From positions 897,501 through 961,500 of the forward strand of contig CANXME010002538.1 of assembly GCA_948144175.1 (NCBI GenBank): 64,000 nt of DNA. The letters are read 5' to 3'. Positions 10,310 through 21,497 of the stretch are shown in pieces. The DNA is from Closterium sp. NIES-65 (taxonomy: Eukaryota > Streptophyta > Zygnematophyceae > Desmidiales > Closteriaceae). Each line of letters begins with the position of its first letter. The first letter of the stretch is position 1. The position numbers and the translations under genes were made by a program. A model generated the notes under the pieces. That model was not told the origin of the DNA, ran no database searches, and saw nothing but the letters and a program-made list of their open reading frames with translations.

Positions 10310-10435
10310 TGTCAAACTTATATGCTATAGTCTGTGTAGGCTGTAGTGGGGTAGCTCATATGGGGTACAACACTTTAGGGTTTCCCACTTGTACTCCTCA
10401 TGCTGCTCAATGCAATCATTCCTTGTTCTTTCACA
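10310..10435 (+). repeat. Copia-A1 5' LTR (126 bp)
   Basis: TGTCAAAC...TTTCACA, followed immediately by TGGTATCAGAGC. The sequence is collinear with the 3' LTR pieces. Confidence 0.93.
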
Positions 10436-10465
10436 TGGTATCAGAGCAGGTTCCCTAGTGGGAAC
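10436..10465 (+). promoter_or_regulatory. Primer-binding site plus conserved GTTCCC/GGGAAC stem-loop
   Basis: TGGTATCAGAGC (10436-10447) is complementary to the 3' end of plant initiator tRNA-Met, the usual copia primer. It is followed at 10450-10465 by GTTCCC-TAGT-GGGAAC, a 6-bp stem with a four-base loop. The same stem is present at the same place in A2a (20007-20022), A3 (31834-31849) and A4 (57710-57725), and in weaker form in A2b (25764-25779). Confidence 0.8.
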
Positions 10466-10499
10466 GTTTCCTAGGGCCCACCACTGAAATTTTTTTTCG

Positions 10500-11250
10500 T
10501 GCCCGGAGCGTGCTTCCCTCCTTTCCGAGTCGCGCCCCGTGTGCCCTCCCTACCGTCGCGCCCCTAGCCCTTAGCGGCCCGTCGCGCCCTCCTCAGGCCC
10601 CTCGAGGCCCCCTTTCGCGGCCCCTCACGGCCCCTCTTGCGGCCCCGTCGTCGCCGCTCTAGGCCCGTCGCGGCCCCTTTGCGGCCCCGTTGCCGCCTCT
10701 AGCGGCCTCATCGCCGCCCCTCTAGGCCCCTCGCGGCCCCTTCGAGGCCCCGTCGCCGCCTCTCTAGGCCCCGTCGCCGCCCCTCCAGGCCCCTCGCGGC
10801 CCCTTCGCGGCCCCGTCGCCGCCCCCTCTAGGCCCCTTACGCCCCTCTGCGACCTCGTCGCCGACCCTAGCAGCCCCGTCGCCGACCCTGGAGGCCCCGT
10901 CGCCGCCCTTCGGGGCCACCTCGCCACCCTTCGCGGCCCCGTCGCTGACCCTAACGGCCCCGTCGCCGACCCTAGCGGCCTCGTCGCCACCCCTAGCGGC
11001 CCCGTCGCCGCTCTTCGCGGCCCCGTTGCCGCCTCTACCGGCCCCTTCACCGCTAAGCCGTCCAGCAGCTGAGCAGCCGAGCCACCACGCCGCCAGCCGC
11101 CCAGCAGCCGAGGCGCCCGACAGTCGAGCCGCCGAGCCGCCCAGCAGCTGAGCCGCCGAGCCGCCGAGCCGCCCAGCAGCCGAGCCGCACAACACCCGAG
11201 CCGCCGTGACGCCCAGCAGCCGAGCCGCCCTGCCGTCGAGCCACTACTGT
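10500..11250. repeat. Copia-A1 leader: GC-rich tandem repeats
   Basis: Units such as GCGGCCCCGTCGCC, and later GCCGAGCCGCC, fill the leader between the primer-binding site and the gag ATG. There is no conserved protein; frames on the minus strand are artefacts. Comparable but individually different arrays occupy the same position in the other A copies. Confidence 0.85.
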
Positions 11251-11319
11251 TCCTACCGGCGCGCCCCGGCCCTACTCCCTTGGACTGGTGAGCTCACTCC
11301 CTACTAGGCCACTTCAGTC

Positions 11320-12466
11320 ATGGCTACCCCCAGTGTCCTTACCTTTGATACTGAGGGTCGTACTGTTGACTTTGAGGTCTGGGTTGATGACCTCCAGCTG
11401 TTCCTACAGTGCGATAGGGCAGACGGACTCTCCCTGTTCGATCTCACCTCTGGTGTCTCTCCTGCCCCGCCTGCTACTGCTGACAGCACTGTTCGCTCAC
11501 AGTGGGCCACGCGCGATGCTATTGCACGTCTTGCTGTGCGTCGCCACTTACCGACCACTGAGCGTGCGCACTTTAGCCAGTACAAGAGTGCTAAGACCTT
11601 GTACGACGCTGTAGTTGCACGCTACTCTTCCCCTGCCACTGCTGCGCTTAGCCGCCTCATGCTACCGTACCTGTTCCCTGACCTTGCTGACTTTCCCACG
11701 TTCACTGACCTCATTACGCACCTTCGCACTAGTGACACTCGCTACCGCGCTGCGCTTCCTGCTGAGTTCTGTGCCAAGAACCCCCCCCCCCCCCCCCCAC
11801 ATGTACATCACCCTCTACTACATAGTCACCCGGCTCCCTGACTCCCTTCGCTTAGTCAGGGACCACTTCCTCTCAGTTTGCCCCACCACACTCACCGTTG
11901 ACCTCCTCGAGGAGCGCCTCCTAGCAGCAGAGAAGAGCATAGTCGATGTAGGAGCCTCTCGTGGTGACCCTCGCACCCCCGTTTTTGAGGGGTGTTCTCC
12001 CTCCCCCCTCTTGCCCTCTGTTGTTTCTTCTGCTGCGGCCGACCTCGTTGGTTTCGAGTCGTTCGGCGCTGCGTCTGCCCCTAGTGGGAGACGCCGCACT
12101 GGCAAGGTCAAGGGGGGCAAGGGCGTTGGAGGGGCTGGCGGGGGCAGTGGAGGTGGTGGTGGAGGCAGTGGAGGAGGTGGGGTTGGTGGTGGGAGTGGTG
12201 GCGGGGGTGGAGGTGTCGGTGGCAGCAGTGGAGGCGGAGGAGGCGGCGGTGGTCGCGGAGGGAGCGGAGGCGGCGGAGGTGGCGGAGGTGGCGGAGGTGG
12301 CGGAGGTGGCGGAGGGAGCGGAGGCGGCGTAGGTGGCGGAGGTGGCGGAGGTGGCGGAGGTGGCGGAGGCAGCGGTGGAGCTAGTCGCGGCTCTGCGCAG
12401 AGGAGTGGCTCCGGTGGTGGTCCGCGCCAGCAGCAGCAGCGCAATCGTGAGACCCTGTCCCCTTAG
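11320..12466 (+). pseudogene. Copia-A1 gag (capsid-like, Gly-rich tail), frameshifted
   Basis: Starts MATPSVLTFD at 11320 and continues with a retrotransposon gag core (AHFSQYKSAKTLYDAVVARY, LMLPYLFPDL, EFCAKN). An 18-C run at 11781-11798 shifts the frame, and gag continues from MYITLYYIVTRLPDSL to about 12110. A long poly-Gly/Ser tail (about 12115-12400) and a Gln-rich end follow. The frame stops at UAG 12464-12466, followed by CAG CTT. Gag would form the particle and bind RNA; it has no standard CCHC knuckle before the stop. The start is chosen by alignment with the gag starts of A2a, A2b, A3 and A4. Confidence 0.85.
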
Positions 12467-15400
12467 CAGCTTCGCGAGTGTTACGCTGGGCGTCAGCGGG
12501 GTGGGGGTACTAGTCCCTGCACCTACGTCCTCCGTACAGGCGACAGCGCTGGTGAGCAGTGCTGGGGCACGCACTCCACCCAGCGCTACTTCGGCTGCCT
12601 GACGGATGTTTGGCGTCATCAGTTCCCTGATGCCACTAAGATCCCTCGCTGGGGAGAGCTGTCTAGGGCGGGGGTTGCTATCTTTGATCATGACTTTGAT
12701 GCTATTTTTGCTGCCATGTATGCTCTGTCCACTAGTGATAAGGGTGACTGTTACCTGTGCGTTCCGCCTGACCCGGGCATTGAGGCTGCTGCTCTAGGTG
12801 CTGGTGAGGCTGCTGCTCTAGGTGCTAGTGCGTCTGCTGCCCCAGGTGCTGGTGAGTCTGCTCTCTCAGGTACCACGTCGGCTCAGGCCTTGCACACCTT
12901 CACCCTTGACTCGGGTGCTTCCCGCTCCTTCTTTCGGGACCGCACCGCGCTTAGGCCGCTTAGTCGGCCAGTTGCGGTCTCCCTGGCGGACCCCTCTGGG
13001 GGTCCTGTCCTTGCTAGCTTCTCCACTGTCTTACCGTGTCCGGCAGCCCCCTCTGGCACCCTGTCAAGTCTCTACCTCCCCTCGTTCTCTACGAACTTGG
13101 TAAGTGGAGCTGATCTACAGGATCTGGGGGTTGACCAGTTCACGCCTGCGAGTCAGCGGGTGACCCACTGTACGTGTGCTCGGACGGGCCGACACTTGGC
13201 CACGTTTACCCGTTGGCTGGGGTCGAGCCTGTACACACTGACCACTGAGTCTCCTCCTGTTGCTGAGTCTGGCCAGGTAGCTGCGTCGAGTCAGGTGTTT
13301 GCTGCAGCGTCCAGGTCTGGTCCTGAGTCTCGGTCTGGTCCTGAGTCAGGTCTAGTCCTGGTCCTGAGTCTCCCTGCTCGTGTCGTCTCCTGTCCCACCA
13401 GACTCTCCTTTGGCACCACCGCCTTGGTCACCCCTCCCTGCCTCGTCTCCGAGGCATGGCCTCCCGTGTCCTTGTCTCTGGTCTCCCCCGGTCCCTCCCT
13501 CCCCTACCTACGGGGCCTACCCCTACCTGCGTCCCCTACGTCGAGGGACGACAGCGCGCCCCCTCACTCCTCCGAGTTTCCTTCGACAGAGGCTCCCCTT
13601 CAGACTCTTCACACTGACGTGTGGGGCCCCGCCCGCGTCCGTGGCCAGGGTCACGAGCGTTACTTCCTGTTGGTGGTTGACGACTACTCGCGTTACACCA
13701 CGGTGTTCCCCTTGCGCAGCAAGGGTGACGTCATTGAGGTGTTGATCGACTGGATCCGCGCAGCTCGTCTTTGGCTCAGAGAGAGTTTCGGCTCGGACTT
13801 TCCTGTTCTGCGTCTGCACTCTGACAGAGGCGGAGAGTTTTCCTCTGCCCGTCTGGGAGCCTTCTCTCGTGCACAGGGCATCCGCCAGACCTTCACGCTT
13901 CCGGCCTCTCCACAGCAAAATGGGATTGCTGAGCGCCGCATTGGCATGGTCATGGACATCGCTCGTACGTCCATGATCCATGCGGCTGCTCCCCATTTTC
14001 TGTGACCGTTTGCGGTTCAGTACGCAGCGCATCAGCTCAACCTTCAGCCCCGGGTCTCCTTGCCACAGACCTCCCCCACCTTGCGGTGGACGGGGAAGGT
14101 TGGCGATGTGTCTGCGTTTTGGGTCTGGGGATCTCGGGCGTTTGTCCGCGACTTGTCTGCGGACAAGCTGTCCCCCCGTGCTGTTCCCTGCGTCTTCCTT
14201 GGCTTCCCCCCTGACGTGCTTGGTTGGCAGTTTTACCACCCCTCCTCGCGCCGTGTTCTGTCCTCCCAGGACGTCACCTTTGACGAGTCGGTGCCTTACT
14301 ACCGTCTCTTCCCCTACCGCAATGCCCCCCTCCCCCCGCCGCCGCTCTTCCTTACGCCAGGTCCTCCCCCAGTAGACCCCCTCCCCCCTCAGGGTCCTGC
14401 CCCGTCAGGTGTGTCCCAGGTAGACGCAGTTGAGCCTTTCGAAGAAGTTGTTGACTCTGGTGCTGCTAGGGGCGCTGAGCCTACGGGTGCCGGGTCTTGG
14501 GGTGCGGAGCCTAGGGGTGCTGAGTCTAGGGGTGCTGAGCCTGGGGGTGTTGAGTCTAGGGGTGCTGAGCCTGGGGGTGCTGAGTCTGGGGGTGCTGAGC
14601 TTGGGGGTTCGGAGCCTGGGGGTGCTGGGTCTGCTCGTGTGGACTCTGGCGGTGCTTCGTCGAGGCGGGAGCTACTCTCTCTGCAGGAGTTGCGCGAGTG
14701 GTTTTACCGGCGCTGGAGCCGTGCTGCTAGAGCTGGAGGTACTACTATTGCTGCTGGTCCTGGAGGTTCTTGTCCTGGCGGTTTTGGAGCTGCTGGGACT
14801 GGGAGTCCTGCTGGAGGTACTGCTAGAGCTGCTGGCGGTACTAGATCTGACGGTCCTGCTGGAGTTGGTGCTACTGGAGCTGCTGGAGCTGTTGGAGCTG
14901 GAGCTGCTGGGGGTGTTGGCGCTGGTGGTTCTGCTGGCGCTGGTGCTTCGCAGGGTGCTGGAGTTGGCGCTGTTGGAGCTAGAGGTGCTGCTGGCGTTGG
15001 TGCTGCCGTTGGGGGTACTGGTGCTGTCCCTGCTGGTTCTGGAATCACTTTGCGGCCGAGGCCGTACTTCGTTCCGCTCCTTGAGCAGGTTCTTGGTCTC
15101 CCGCCCTCTACTGGTCCAGCTCCTCCCTTAGCGTGTCCACATCTTATCCAGTTGCGGTCACAGTTACAGCCCGCCTCCCCCCTGCCTGCTCCTTCTCCCT
15201 ACACTTGTCCTACTGGAGGTCTTCCTGAGCGTCGTGAGCCTGCGTCTCGTCCTGTGTCGCGTGTTCGTGCTGCTCGCAATACTAGTCGTGCTCCGCGTCC
15301 GCGTCCTCCTGCGGCCCCGGCACACACCAGATGGCACTGCGTCCTTCCACTGCTCCTGTGCGTGTCCCTTTGTCGTCTCCTCCTGAGTCCTCTCTTCCTA

Positions 15401-17313
15401 CTCTTACTGACCCTGAGTCTGACTCTCTTCGTGCTGCCAGTCCTTCTGTCACGCGCCTCCTGGCTACTGTTGTCACTAACCCTTCTTTTGAGTCCACTGC
15501 TGCGTCTGCCTTAGTTGCTGAGCTTGTCGACTTTGCTGCTCGCTGTCGTCTAGACTACGCTACTAGTCTTGTTGCTGAGTCTGGGTCTGTCTGTCCTCCG
15601 TCCGTCGGGGGTGAGTGTGCTCTTATTACGGACGTCCTTGAGGATAGGCAGGAGGAGTTCCAGTGTTTTGCTGCTGCTTTGCCTCATCGCATGTCCACGC
15701 TGATTGCCCCTAAGGGAGACCCAGATGCACCAGACATCCCGACGCCTCGATCGTACGCTAAGGCGATCGAGGGTCCCTACTCCTCTCATTGGCAGTCAGC
15801 CATGGACGCAGAGATGGCTTCCTGGAAGTCCACAGGCACCTACGTCGACGAGGTTCCCCCACCTGGGGCGAACATCGTCAGTGGCATGTGGATTTTCAGG
15901 GTGAAGCGGCTGCCGGGCTCTCCGCCTGTCTTCAAGGCGCGTTACGTGGCTCGAGGCTTCAATCAGCGGCAGGGAGTTGACTACTTTCAGACCTTCTCCC
16001 CCACCCCGAAGATGACCACTCTTCGGGTGCTGCTGCACATAGCCGCTCAGCTCGACTACGAGCTTCACTCTCTTGACTTCAGCACATCTTTCTTGCAGGA
16101 CAGCCTGCATGAGGAGATCTGGCTGTGCCGCCCACCTGGCTTCACTGGGTCGTTTCCTCCTGGTACCCAGTGGAGCCTCCGGCGGCCAGTCTACAGTCTC
16201 CGCCAGGCGCCCCGTGAGTGGCACGACACACTGAGGACTATACTTGCGGCTCTTGGGTTTGCTCCGTCTACTGCCGACCCGTCGCTGTTTCAGCGCACCG
16301 ACACCTCCTTGACGCCGTTCTACATCCTCGTGTACATGGACTTGGACTTTGCCACAGCTGACACTGATGGACTCGCCCACGTGAAGTCCGAGCTGCAGAA
16401 GAGACACACGTGCAGAGACCTGAGTGAACTGCGTAGCTACCTTGGCTTGCAGATCACCCGGGACAGAGCACAGCGCACCATTACCCTGACTCAGTCACAC
16501 ATGGTGTAGCAGGTCCTTCAGCGCTTCGACTTCACGTACTCCTCGCCTCAGGCCACTCCTTTGTCTACTCGCCACTCGCTCTCTGCTCTGCCTTCGGATG
16601 AGTCCGTAGAGCCAAGTGGCCCGTACCCAGAGCTTGTTGGCTGCCTCATGTACCTGATGACCTGCACACGACCTGACCTAGCATACCCTCTTAGCATCTT
16701 GGAACGCTATGCTGCTCCTGGGAGACACCGACCAGAGCACATGGCTGCAGCGAAGAGGGTGTTGCGCTACTTGTGCAGTACGTCGGGCATGGGGCTAGTG
16801 CTTGGAGGGCGACGTCCAGTGGTCCTCACAGGTCATGCAGACGCTTCTTGGGCTGACGACCAGGCTACGCAGCGGTCGTCACAGGGTTACACCTTCAGCC
16901 TTGGCTCCGGCTCTGTTTCGTGGCGGTCTACCCGCTCGTCTTCTATTCTCGGCTCCAGCTATGAGGCTAAGATCTACGCAGGGGCCATGGCTGCACAGGA
17001 GCTACGCTGGCTCACCTACCTGCTGTCTGACCTAGGAGAGCCGCCTCGTTCTCCTCCAATTCTGTACGTAGACAACAAGGCCATGCTGGTCTTGTGTCGG
17101 GAGCACAGACTGGAGCAAAGAACGAGGCACATTGCTCTTCGCTACTTCCTTGCACGTGAGCTCCAGCAGCGCGGTCAGCTGCGCCTTGCTTACGTGGCCT
17201 CTGAGGCCAACACCGCTGATATCTTTACCAAGGCACTTCCGCCTTGTGATCATCAGAGGTTTTGTACTATGCTAGGTCTTGTGCCTACTTGGCCTCACTT
17301 GCTCACTTCTTGA
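12467..17313 (+). pseudogene. Copia-A1 pol (zinc-finger motif, protease, integrase, RT, RNase H), multiply broken
   Basis: In the gag frame after the UAG comes a C-X13-C-X3-H-X4-C motif (about 12526-12600), then protease (TLDSGASRSFF, near 12907). The integrase core carries its first Asp in LHTDVWGP (near 13617), SDRGGEF (near 13820) and NGIAERR (near 13920). A Gly/Ala-rich repeated linker follows (14450-15050), then RT (WIFRVKRL, LDFSTSFLQ) and RNase H (HADASWADDQ, ILYVDNKA, DIFTKAL). The RT active site reads YMDLDF where intact copies have YVDDLVF: a 3-nt loss near 16336 that removes one catalytic Asp. Stops: UGA 14003-14005 (TGG in A3) and UAG 16507-16509 (CAG in A2a). A 1-nt deletion near 15316 shifts the frame before RT. 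Confidence 0.9.
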
Positions 17314-17546
17314 CTTTGCTTGTATTGTGATCTATATATACCTGCACTTGCATGCTTAACCTTGCTAGGTTGAGATCACTGCCTTGTTTGTTCATCTTGA
17401 TATATAACTCTGCATATGAACTGGCCTTGTGGCCTTGTGCTTGTGCTCAGATTGTGTGGTGACGTTGTGATCCACCCTGAGCTTGCCTTGCTTCTCTTGA
17501 CTGGTCTTGTGACCTCTTGTTCTCCCCCACTTTGCCTATGGGGGTG

Positions 17547-17583
17547 TGTCAAACTTATATGCTATAGCCTGTGTAGGTTGTAG
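17547..17583 (+). repeat. Copia-A1 3' LTR, left piece
   Basis: TGTCAAACTTATATGC... after the polypurine tract. Interrupted at 17584 by a solo LTR; the LTR resumes at 17812 and ends TTTCGCA at 17900. Confidence 0.9.
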
Positions 17584-17806
17584 TGACAAGATACTAGCAA
17601 TGGGTAGGCTTAGGAGCCATGGTTGAGTTCGAGTAAGTTTAGGAGAGTCGAGAAATTGGAAGAGAAGAAGAAGTTTCACTATAGAGCGAGCAGTACATAT
17701 AGGCAAAATGAAAGGTGCACCACCAAAACAGAACATTGTATAACTACAGTAATCTACACTACAGGCAGTTACAAAACAATATATAAAACTATATATTATT
17801 CTGACA
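17584..17806 (-). mobile_element. Solo LTR of family B nested in the copia-A1 3' LTR (TSD TGTAG)
   Basis: Begins TGACAAG and ends TTCTGACA, flanked by TGTAG at 17579-17583 and 17807-17811. Internal blocks (AAAGGTGCACCACCAAA, CTACAGGCAGTTACAAA, TAGTACATATAG-like) match the 255-bp family-B LTRs at 29808 and 30859 in the same orientation. It is the youngest event at this locus because it interrupts the A1 LTR. Confidence 0.85.
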
Positions 17807-17811
17807 TGTAG

Positions 17812-17900
17812 TGGGGTAGCTCATATGGGGTACAACACTTTAGGGTTTCCCACTTGTACTCCTCATGCTGCTCAATGCAATCATTCCTTGTTCTTTCGCA
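17812..17900 (+). repeat. Copia-A1 3' LTR, right piece
   Basis: Continues the LTR from GGGGTAGCTCATATGG to TTTCGCA. Joined to 17547-17583 it gives 126 bp, equal to the 5' LTR. Confidence 0.9.
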
Positions 17901-17905
17901 GCATG

Positions 17906-19802
17906 CTCGTCCGAGCACATCTCTTGTAGCGGAAACGAGCAGCACCTCGTTACCCTTATTCTGCAGCTTCACGCTGTTTTCCTTCAGCTGACCAGCATAC
18001 AGCAGGTTCGCGTGCACGCCCGGAACGTACAGCACGTCGGGGATGAGAATCGGCTTCCCGGTCTCCCCTATTAGAGCAACTGTGCCACGGCCTTTGACGT
18101 TCTGAGCGCCCCGTTGAACCTGTGCACGTGACGGATTTCTCCTCCTGGCTTCATTTTGACGAAGTCCTCTCGCGTTCCCATCAGGTGATTGGAGCAGCCA
18201 CTATCGTGGAGAACCATAGTCGGATTCGCCTGCACAGCTGCTGCGACCGCCTGGAAGTCAGCTCCAGCCTTGGCGCCAACGAAATAGTTGGCTCAACCAC
18301 GCCGACCATCGAACAAGAGGCTTCTGTTCCGCTCGAGGTACCAGCCTCTGATGTCGACGGCGATTTCGACGACGCGGGCTTCTCCTTCCGCGGCTTGTCT
18401 CGACGCCGACGATCGTCGTCAGACTTCCCGTCCTTTGATTGACGAGCATCTTCGGACTTTTCGCGGCGTCCTTTCTGATCGTCGTCAGACTCGTCGCGGT
18501 CAGGGCAGTCATACGAGAGATGGTCAGGGTCTCTGCAAATGTAGCACCGTCGTCCTCCTCAACACGAACCACTGCTTCCGCGATCATTGCCCTTCGCAGA
18601 CTTCCCGCGATCAGCGCTCTCTGTAGACTTGGTGTTCGATGACTTTCCGCCACCGCCTCCACCTCCGCCCGACTTTCCACGCTGCCCCATCTGACGTCCT
18701 TGCTTTGTCGGAGCGACGTAGTTGGCCTGCAGAAGGAGCTCTAAACATCGCTCAGACTCCTACATGAACTCATCCGGATGATGTGACTCGAAAGCGAATC
18801 CTCGTTCAGAGTCTCGCGCGCGCCGGGCATGATCAGCATCCGTCGCATCAGATTGTAGCTCGAGGGGAGGCTATTGATGATATGCGTGACATACGACGCC
18901 ACCGAGTACTCGAAACCAGCCATCTGCATGTCGGCCAAAATCCGTCACGCTCGATTGCAGTACTTAGTCGCCGATTCCTGCTCGCCCATGCGAATGGTGG
19001 CCAATTTCTTCTCCAGTTGGCTGATATAGAGGTCGTCGGTCACTTTGCAGGTACGCATGATGTACTGCCACGCTTGGTAGCCGGCGTCCACACGAAGTTG
19101 GCACGGCTTTGATGCTACTTGCACCAGTGGCGAACAGCACCGCGAAAGGACCATGAAGGTCAGAAGATGAGTGGCACGAAATTGTGCCCACAATTCGGAG
19201 TCGTCTTCGTCCGGCATCTCCACCTTGCCGTCAACAAAATTCTTCAATCCAGCGATCTCCAGCTGCGGCTCTATGGATTCGATCCATATAATTAATTTGG
19301 GGCGTCCTTCGAGCAGCTTCGGCACAGCGATCTTGTCCGGCGAAAATTTGAAGTAGCCGTACGCCGGCGCGTTGCCTCCGTCACGACCAGCCAACGCATG
19401 AGTCGCCAAAATCAGCCTGACTCCACTCCGCCGAGGAGATTGACGTCGACCATCGATGTTGTTGTTCGAGCTGCCTGCAGCAGCCGTCAACCGCAGTTCT
19501 TGCGCCTGCACTCCGCCAACGCCGACGTCAGTGACCCGAATCACTCCACGAACCCTCGTGCTTCCTTCGCCGACAACATTGTCGCCGTCACCTTCGTTGT
19601 GCACAGGTCGGGGAGAGGCGGACGCGCCGTTCACTTCAGCACGGGGAGGGGGATTCTCACGCGCCCACTGCGCACGAGTTCAAGGGAGCAAAATCTCCAA
19701 GTCCACCTCGTCGTACCCGCCAGCTTCGTGGCGTGCCCGAACAGCATCCAACCGCGCTTGCAGAGTATCCTCTACTCCTGCATCGACTCCTTGGTCGTCC
19801 AT
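17906..19802 (-). pseudogene. Copia-D gag and protease (right part of split element)
   Basis: The minus strand starts at ATG 19802 (MDDQGVDAGVEDTLQ). A copia gag core (KLIIWIESIEPQLE, WAQFRATHLLTFMVL, YQAWQYIMRTCKVTDDLY) spans about 19330-18950. Further gag continues to 18740, a CCHC zinc knuckle CYICRDPDHLSYDC lies near 18545-18500, and the aspartic protease motif MVLHDSGCSNHLMG near 18220-18180. Several stops and frame changes break it: TGA shortly after the start, TGA near 18948, TAG near 18740 and others. It reads into 10309-9911 across copia-A1. The conventional CCHC knuckle distinguishes this lineage from the A family. Confidence 0.82.
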
Positions 19803-19865
19803 GGCGGTCTCGCTGGTTGCCGACCTATAACGACTTAGGTATAGAGCGAAATGTTGTCTAACGCG

Positions 19866-19870
19866 GGGTC
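19866..19870. repeat. Target-site duplication GGGTC (left) of copia-A2a
   Basis: GGGTC precedes TGTCAGAA at 19871 and recurs at 24629-24633 directly after the 3' LTR. Confidence 0.9.
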
Positions 19871-20059
19871 TGTCAGAATTATATTGTAGGCTGTAGTGGG
19901 GCACTCCTTATGGGGTACAGTACTGTTAGGTTTTGATATACAAACCTTGTACTGTCTTGTTTCTAGTCATTCTAGTTTCCTACTTTGTAACATGGTTTCA
20001 GAGCAGGTTCCCTAGTGGGAACGTTTTTCTAGGGCCCACCGTGTTAGCTTTTCTTTTTC

Positions 20060-20800
20060 CTGCCCTGCCCGAAGCGAGCCTCGCGCCTGCCTCGCCTGCG
20101 TCGTCGTGCGCTCACCCTCCTTCCGCCCTTAGCGGCTTTGCCCGTGCGGCCCGTCGCGCCCTCACCCTACGACCCGTCGCGGCCCTCCTGCCCTTTCCTA
20201 GCCGCCTTCGCGGCCCTGCCCTCGCGCCGCCCTTAGCAGCCCGCTTTCGCCGTACCCGCGGCCCTGCCCGACCCGCCCGCTGCGGCCTGCTTACGCCGCC
20301 CGGCGCGGACCTGCCCCGCCGCCTCTAGTCGCGGCCTTGCTACGTCACGGCCCCGACGCGGCCCTCCCTTTAGCCGCCGAGATGCGGCCCTGCCCTGCTG
20401 TCGCCCGGTCACGGCCCCTTCTCTCCCGCCGCCTCGTCGCGGCCCTGCCCTGCCGCCTCGCTGCGGCCCTGCCCTGCGCCCGCGTCGCCGCCCTGCAGTG
20501 CCGCCTCGTCGCGGCCTTGCCTGGCGTGGCCCTGACCTGCAACCTTGTCGCGGCCCTGCCCTGCAGCTGCGTCGCGGCTCTGCCCTGCCGCCTTGACGCG
20601 GCCCTGCCTGTTGCGGCCCCTGCCCTGCCGGAGCGCCACGGCCCTGCCCTACCAGTCGCGGCCCTACCCCACTCCCGCCCCTGGTAAGTGCACCGCCGTA
20701 CCCGCGCCGCCCTGCCGAACCGTGCCGCCCTGCCGAGCCGCGCCGCCCTGCCGAGCCGCGTCACCCTGCTGAGTCGTGCTGCTACTGCTGCTGCTGCTAC
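20060..20800. repeat. Copia-A2a leader: GC-rich repeats
   Basis: Repeats of GCGGCCCTGCCCTGCCGCC type, then GCCGAGCCGC and a CTGCTACTG run near 20780-20820, fill the leader ahead of the gag ATG at 20829. No gene is seen. Confidence 0.8.
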
Positions 20801-20828
20801 TACTGCTACAGCTACTGCCACTGCCGCC

Positions 20829-21497
20829 ATGGCTAACCCTAATGTACTTACCTTCAATGCTGAGGGTCGAGCAGTTGATTTCGAGGTCTGGGTCGATGAT
20901 CTGCAGCTTTTTCTGCAGTGCGACTCTAGGGACGGAGACTCACTGTTCGATCACACGTCCGGCGTCTCTGTTGCACCTGCTGCCGATGCTGACAGTGCAG
21001 TTCTCTCGCAATGGACCACGCGTGATGCTGCTGATCGTCTTGCTGTTCGTAGTCACCTGCCGTCTGCTGAGCGCGCGCACTTTAGCCAGTACAAGACTGA
21101 TAAGACTCTGTATGACGCTGTTGTTGCGCGCTACCTCCCCTGCCTCTGCTGCCCTTAACCGCCTCATGCTGCCGTACTTGTTCCCTGACCTAGCCGCTTT
21201 TGCCACAGTCGCTGACCTTAATACGCACCTCCGCACTACTGACACCCGCTACCGCGCTGCGCTTCCTTCCGAGTTCTGCGCCAAGAACCCCCCCCCCCCC
21301 TATGTACATCACCCTCTACTACCTCGTCACCCGGCTCCCTGACTCCCTTCGCTCGGTCAGGGACCACTTCCTCTCCCTTTGCCCCACCACGCTCACCGTT
21401 GACCTCCTCGAGGAGCGCCTCTTTGCACCTGAGAAGAGTATAGTCGCGGTAGGAGCATCTCGTGGTGACCCTCGTGCCCCATTCTTTGGGGGGTGCC
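20829..21497 (+). pseudogene. Copia-A2a gag, frameshifted and truncated
   Basis: Starts MANPNVLTFNAEGRAVDF at 20829. It is frameshifted near 21134 and again at a 13-C run (21288-21300), the same site as the poly-C in A1. It resumes as MYITLYYLVTRLPDSL and ends at the deletion joint after RGDPRAPFFGGC. Confidence 0.85.

Larger units (their letters stand above)
10310..17900 (+). mobile_element. Copia-A1: full-length Ty1/copia element, coding-defective
   Basis: Plus-strand element with 126-bp LTRs (10310-10435; 3' LTR 17547-17583 plus 17812-17900, split by a solo LTR), TSD GCATG, initiator-Met-type primer-binding site at 10436, polypurine tract TATGGGGGTG before 17547, gag and pol. Excluding the nested LTR the two LTRs differ at about 3 of 126 positions, so insertion was fairly recent. 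Copia gene order is protease, integrase, RT, RNase H. Lesions: poly-C frameshift in gag, UAG at gag/pol, a double frameshift in the pre-integrase region, UGA at 14003, a 1-nt deletion near 15316, a damaged RT YVDD and UAG at 16507. It sits inside minus-strand copia-D. Confidence 0.95.

Noticed and set aside
11818..12444. Proline-rich minus-strand protein
   Set aside because: Antisense of the gag poly-Gly tail.
12716..14005. Separate 429-codon gene starting at an internal Met
   Set aside because: It is the interior of copia-A1 pol; the frame is open back to the UAG at 12464 and the Met is not a conserved start.
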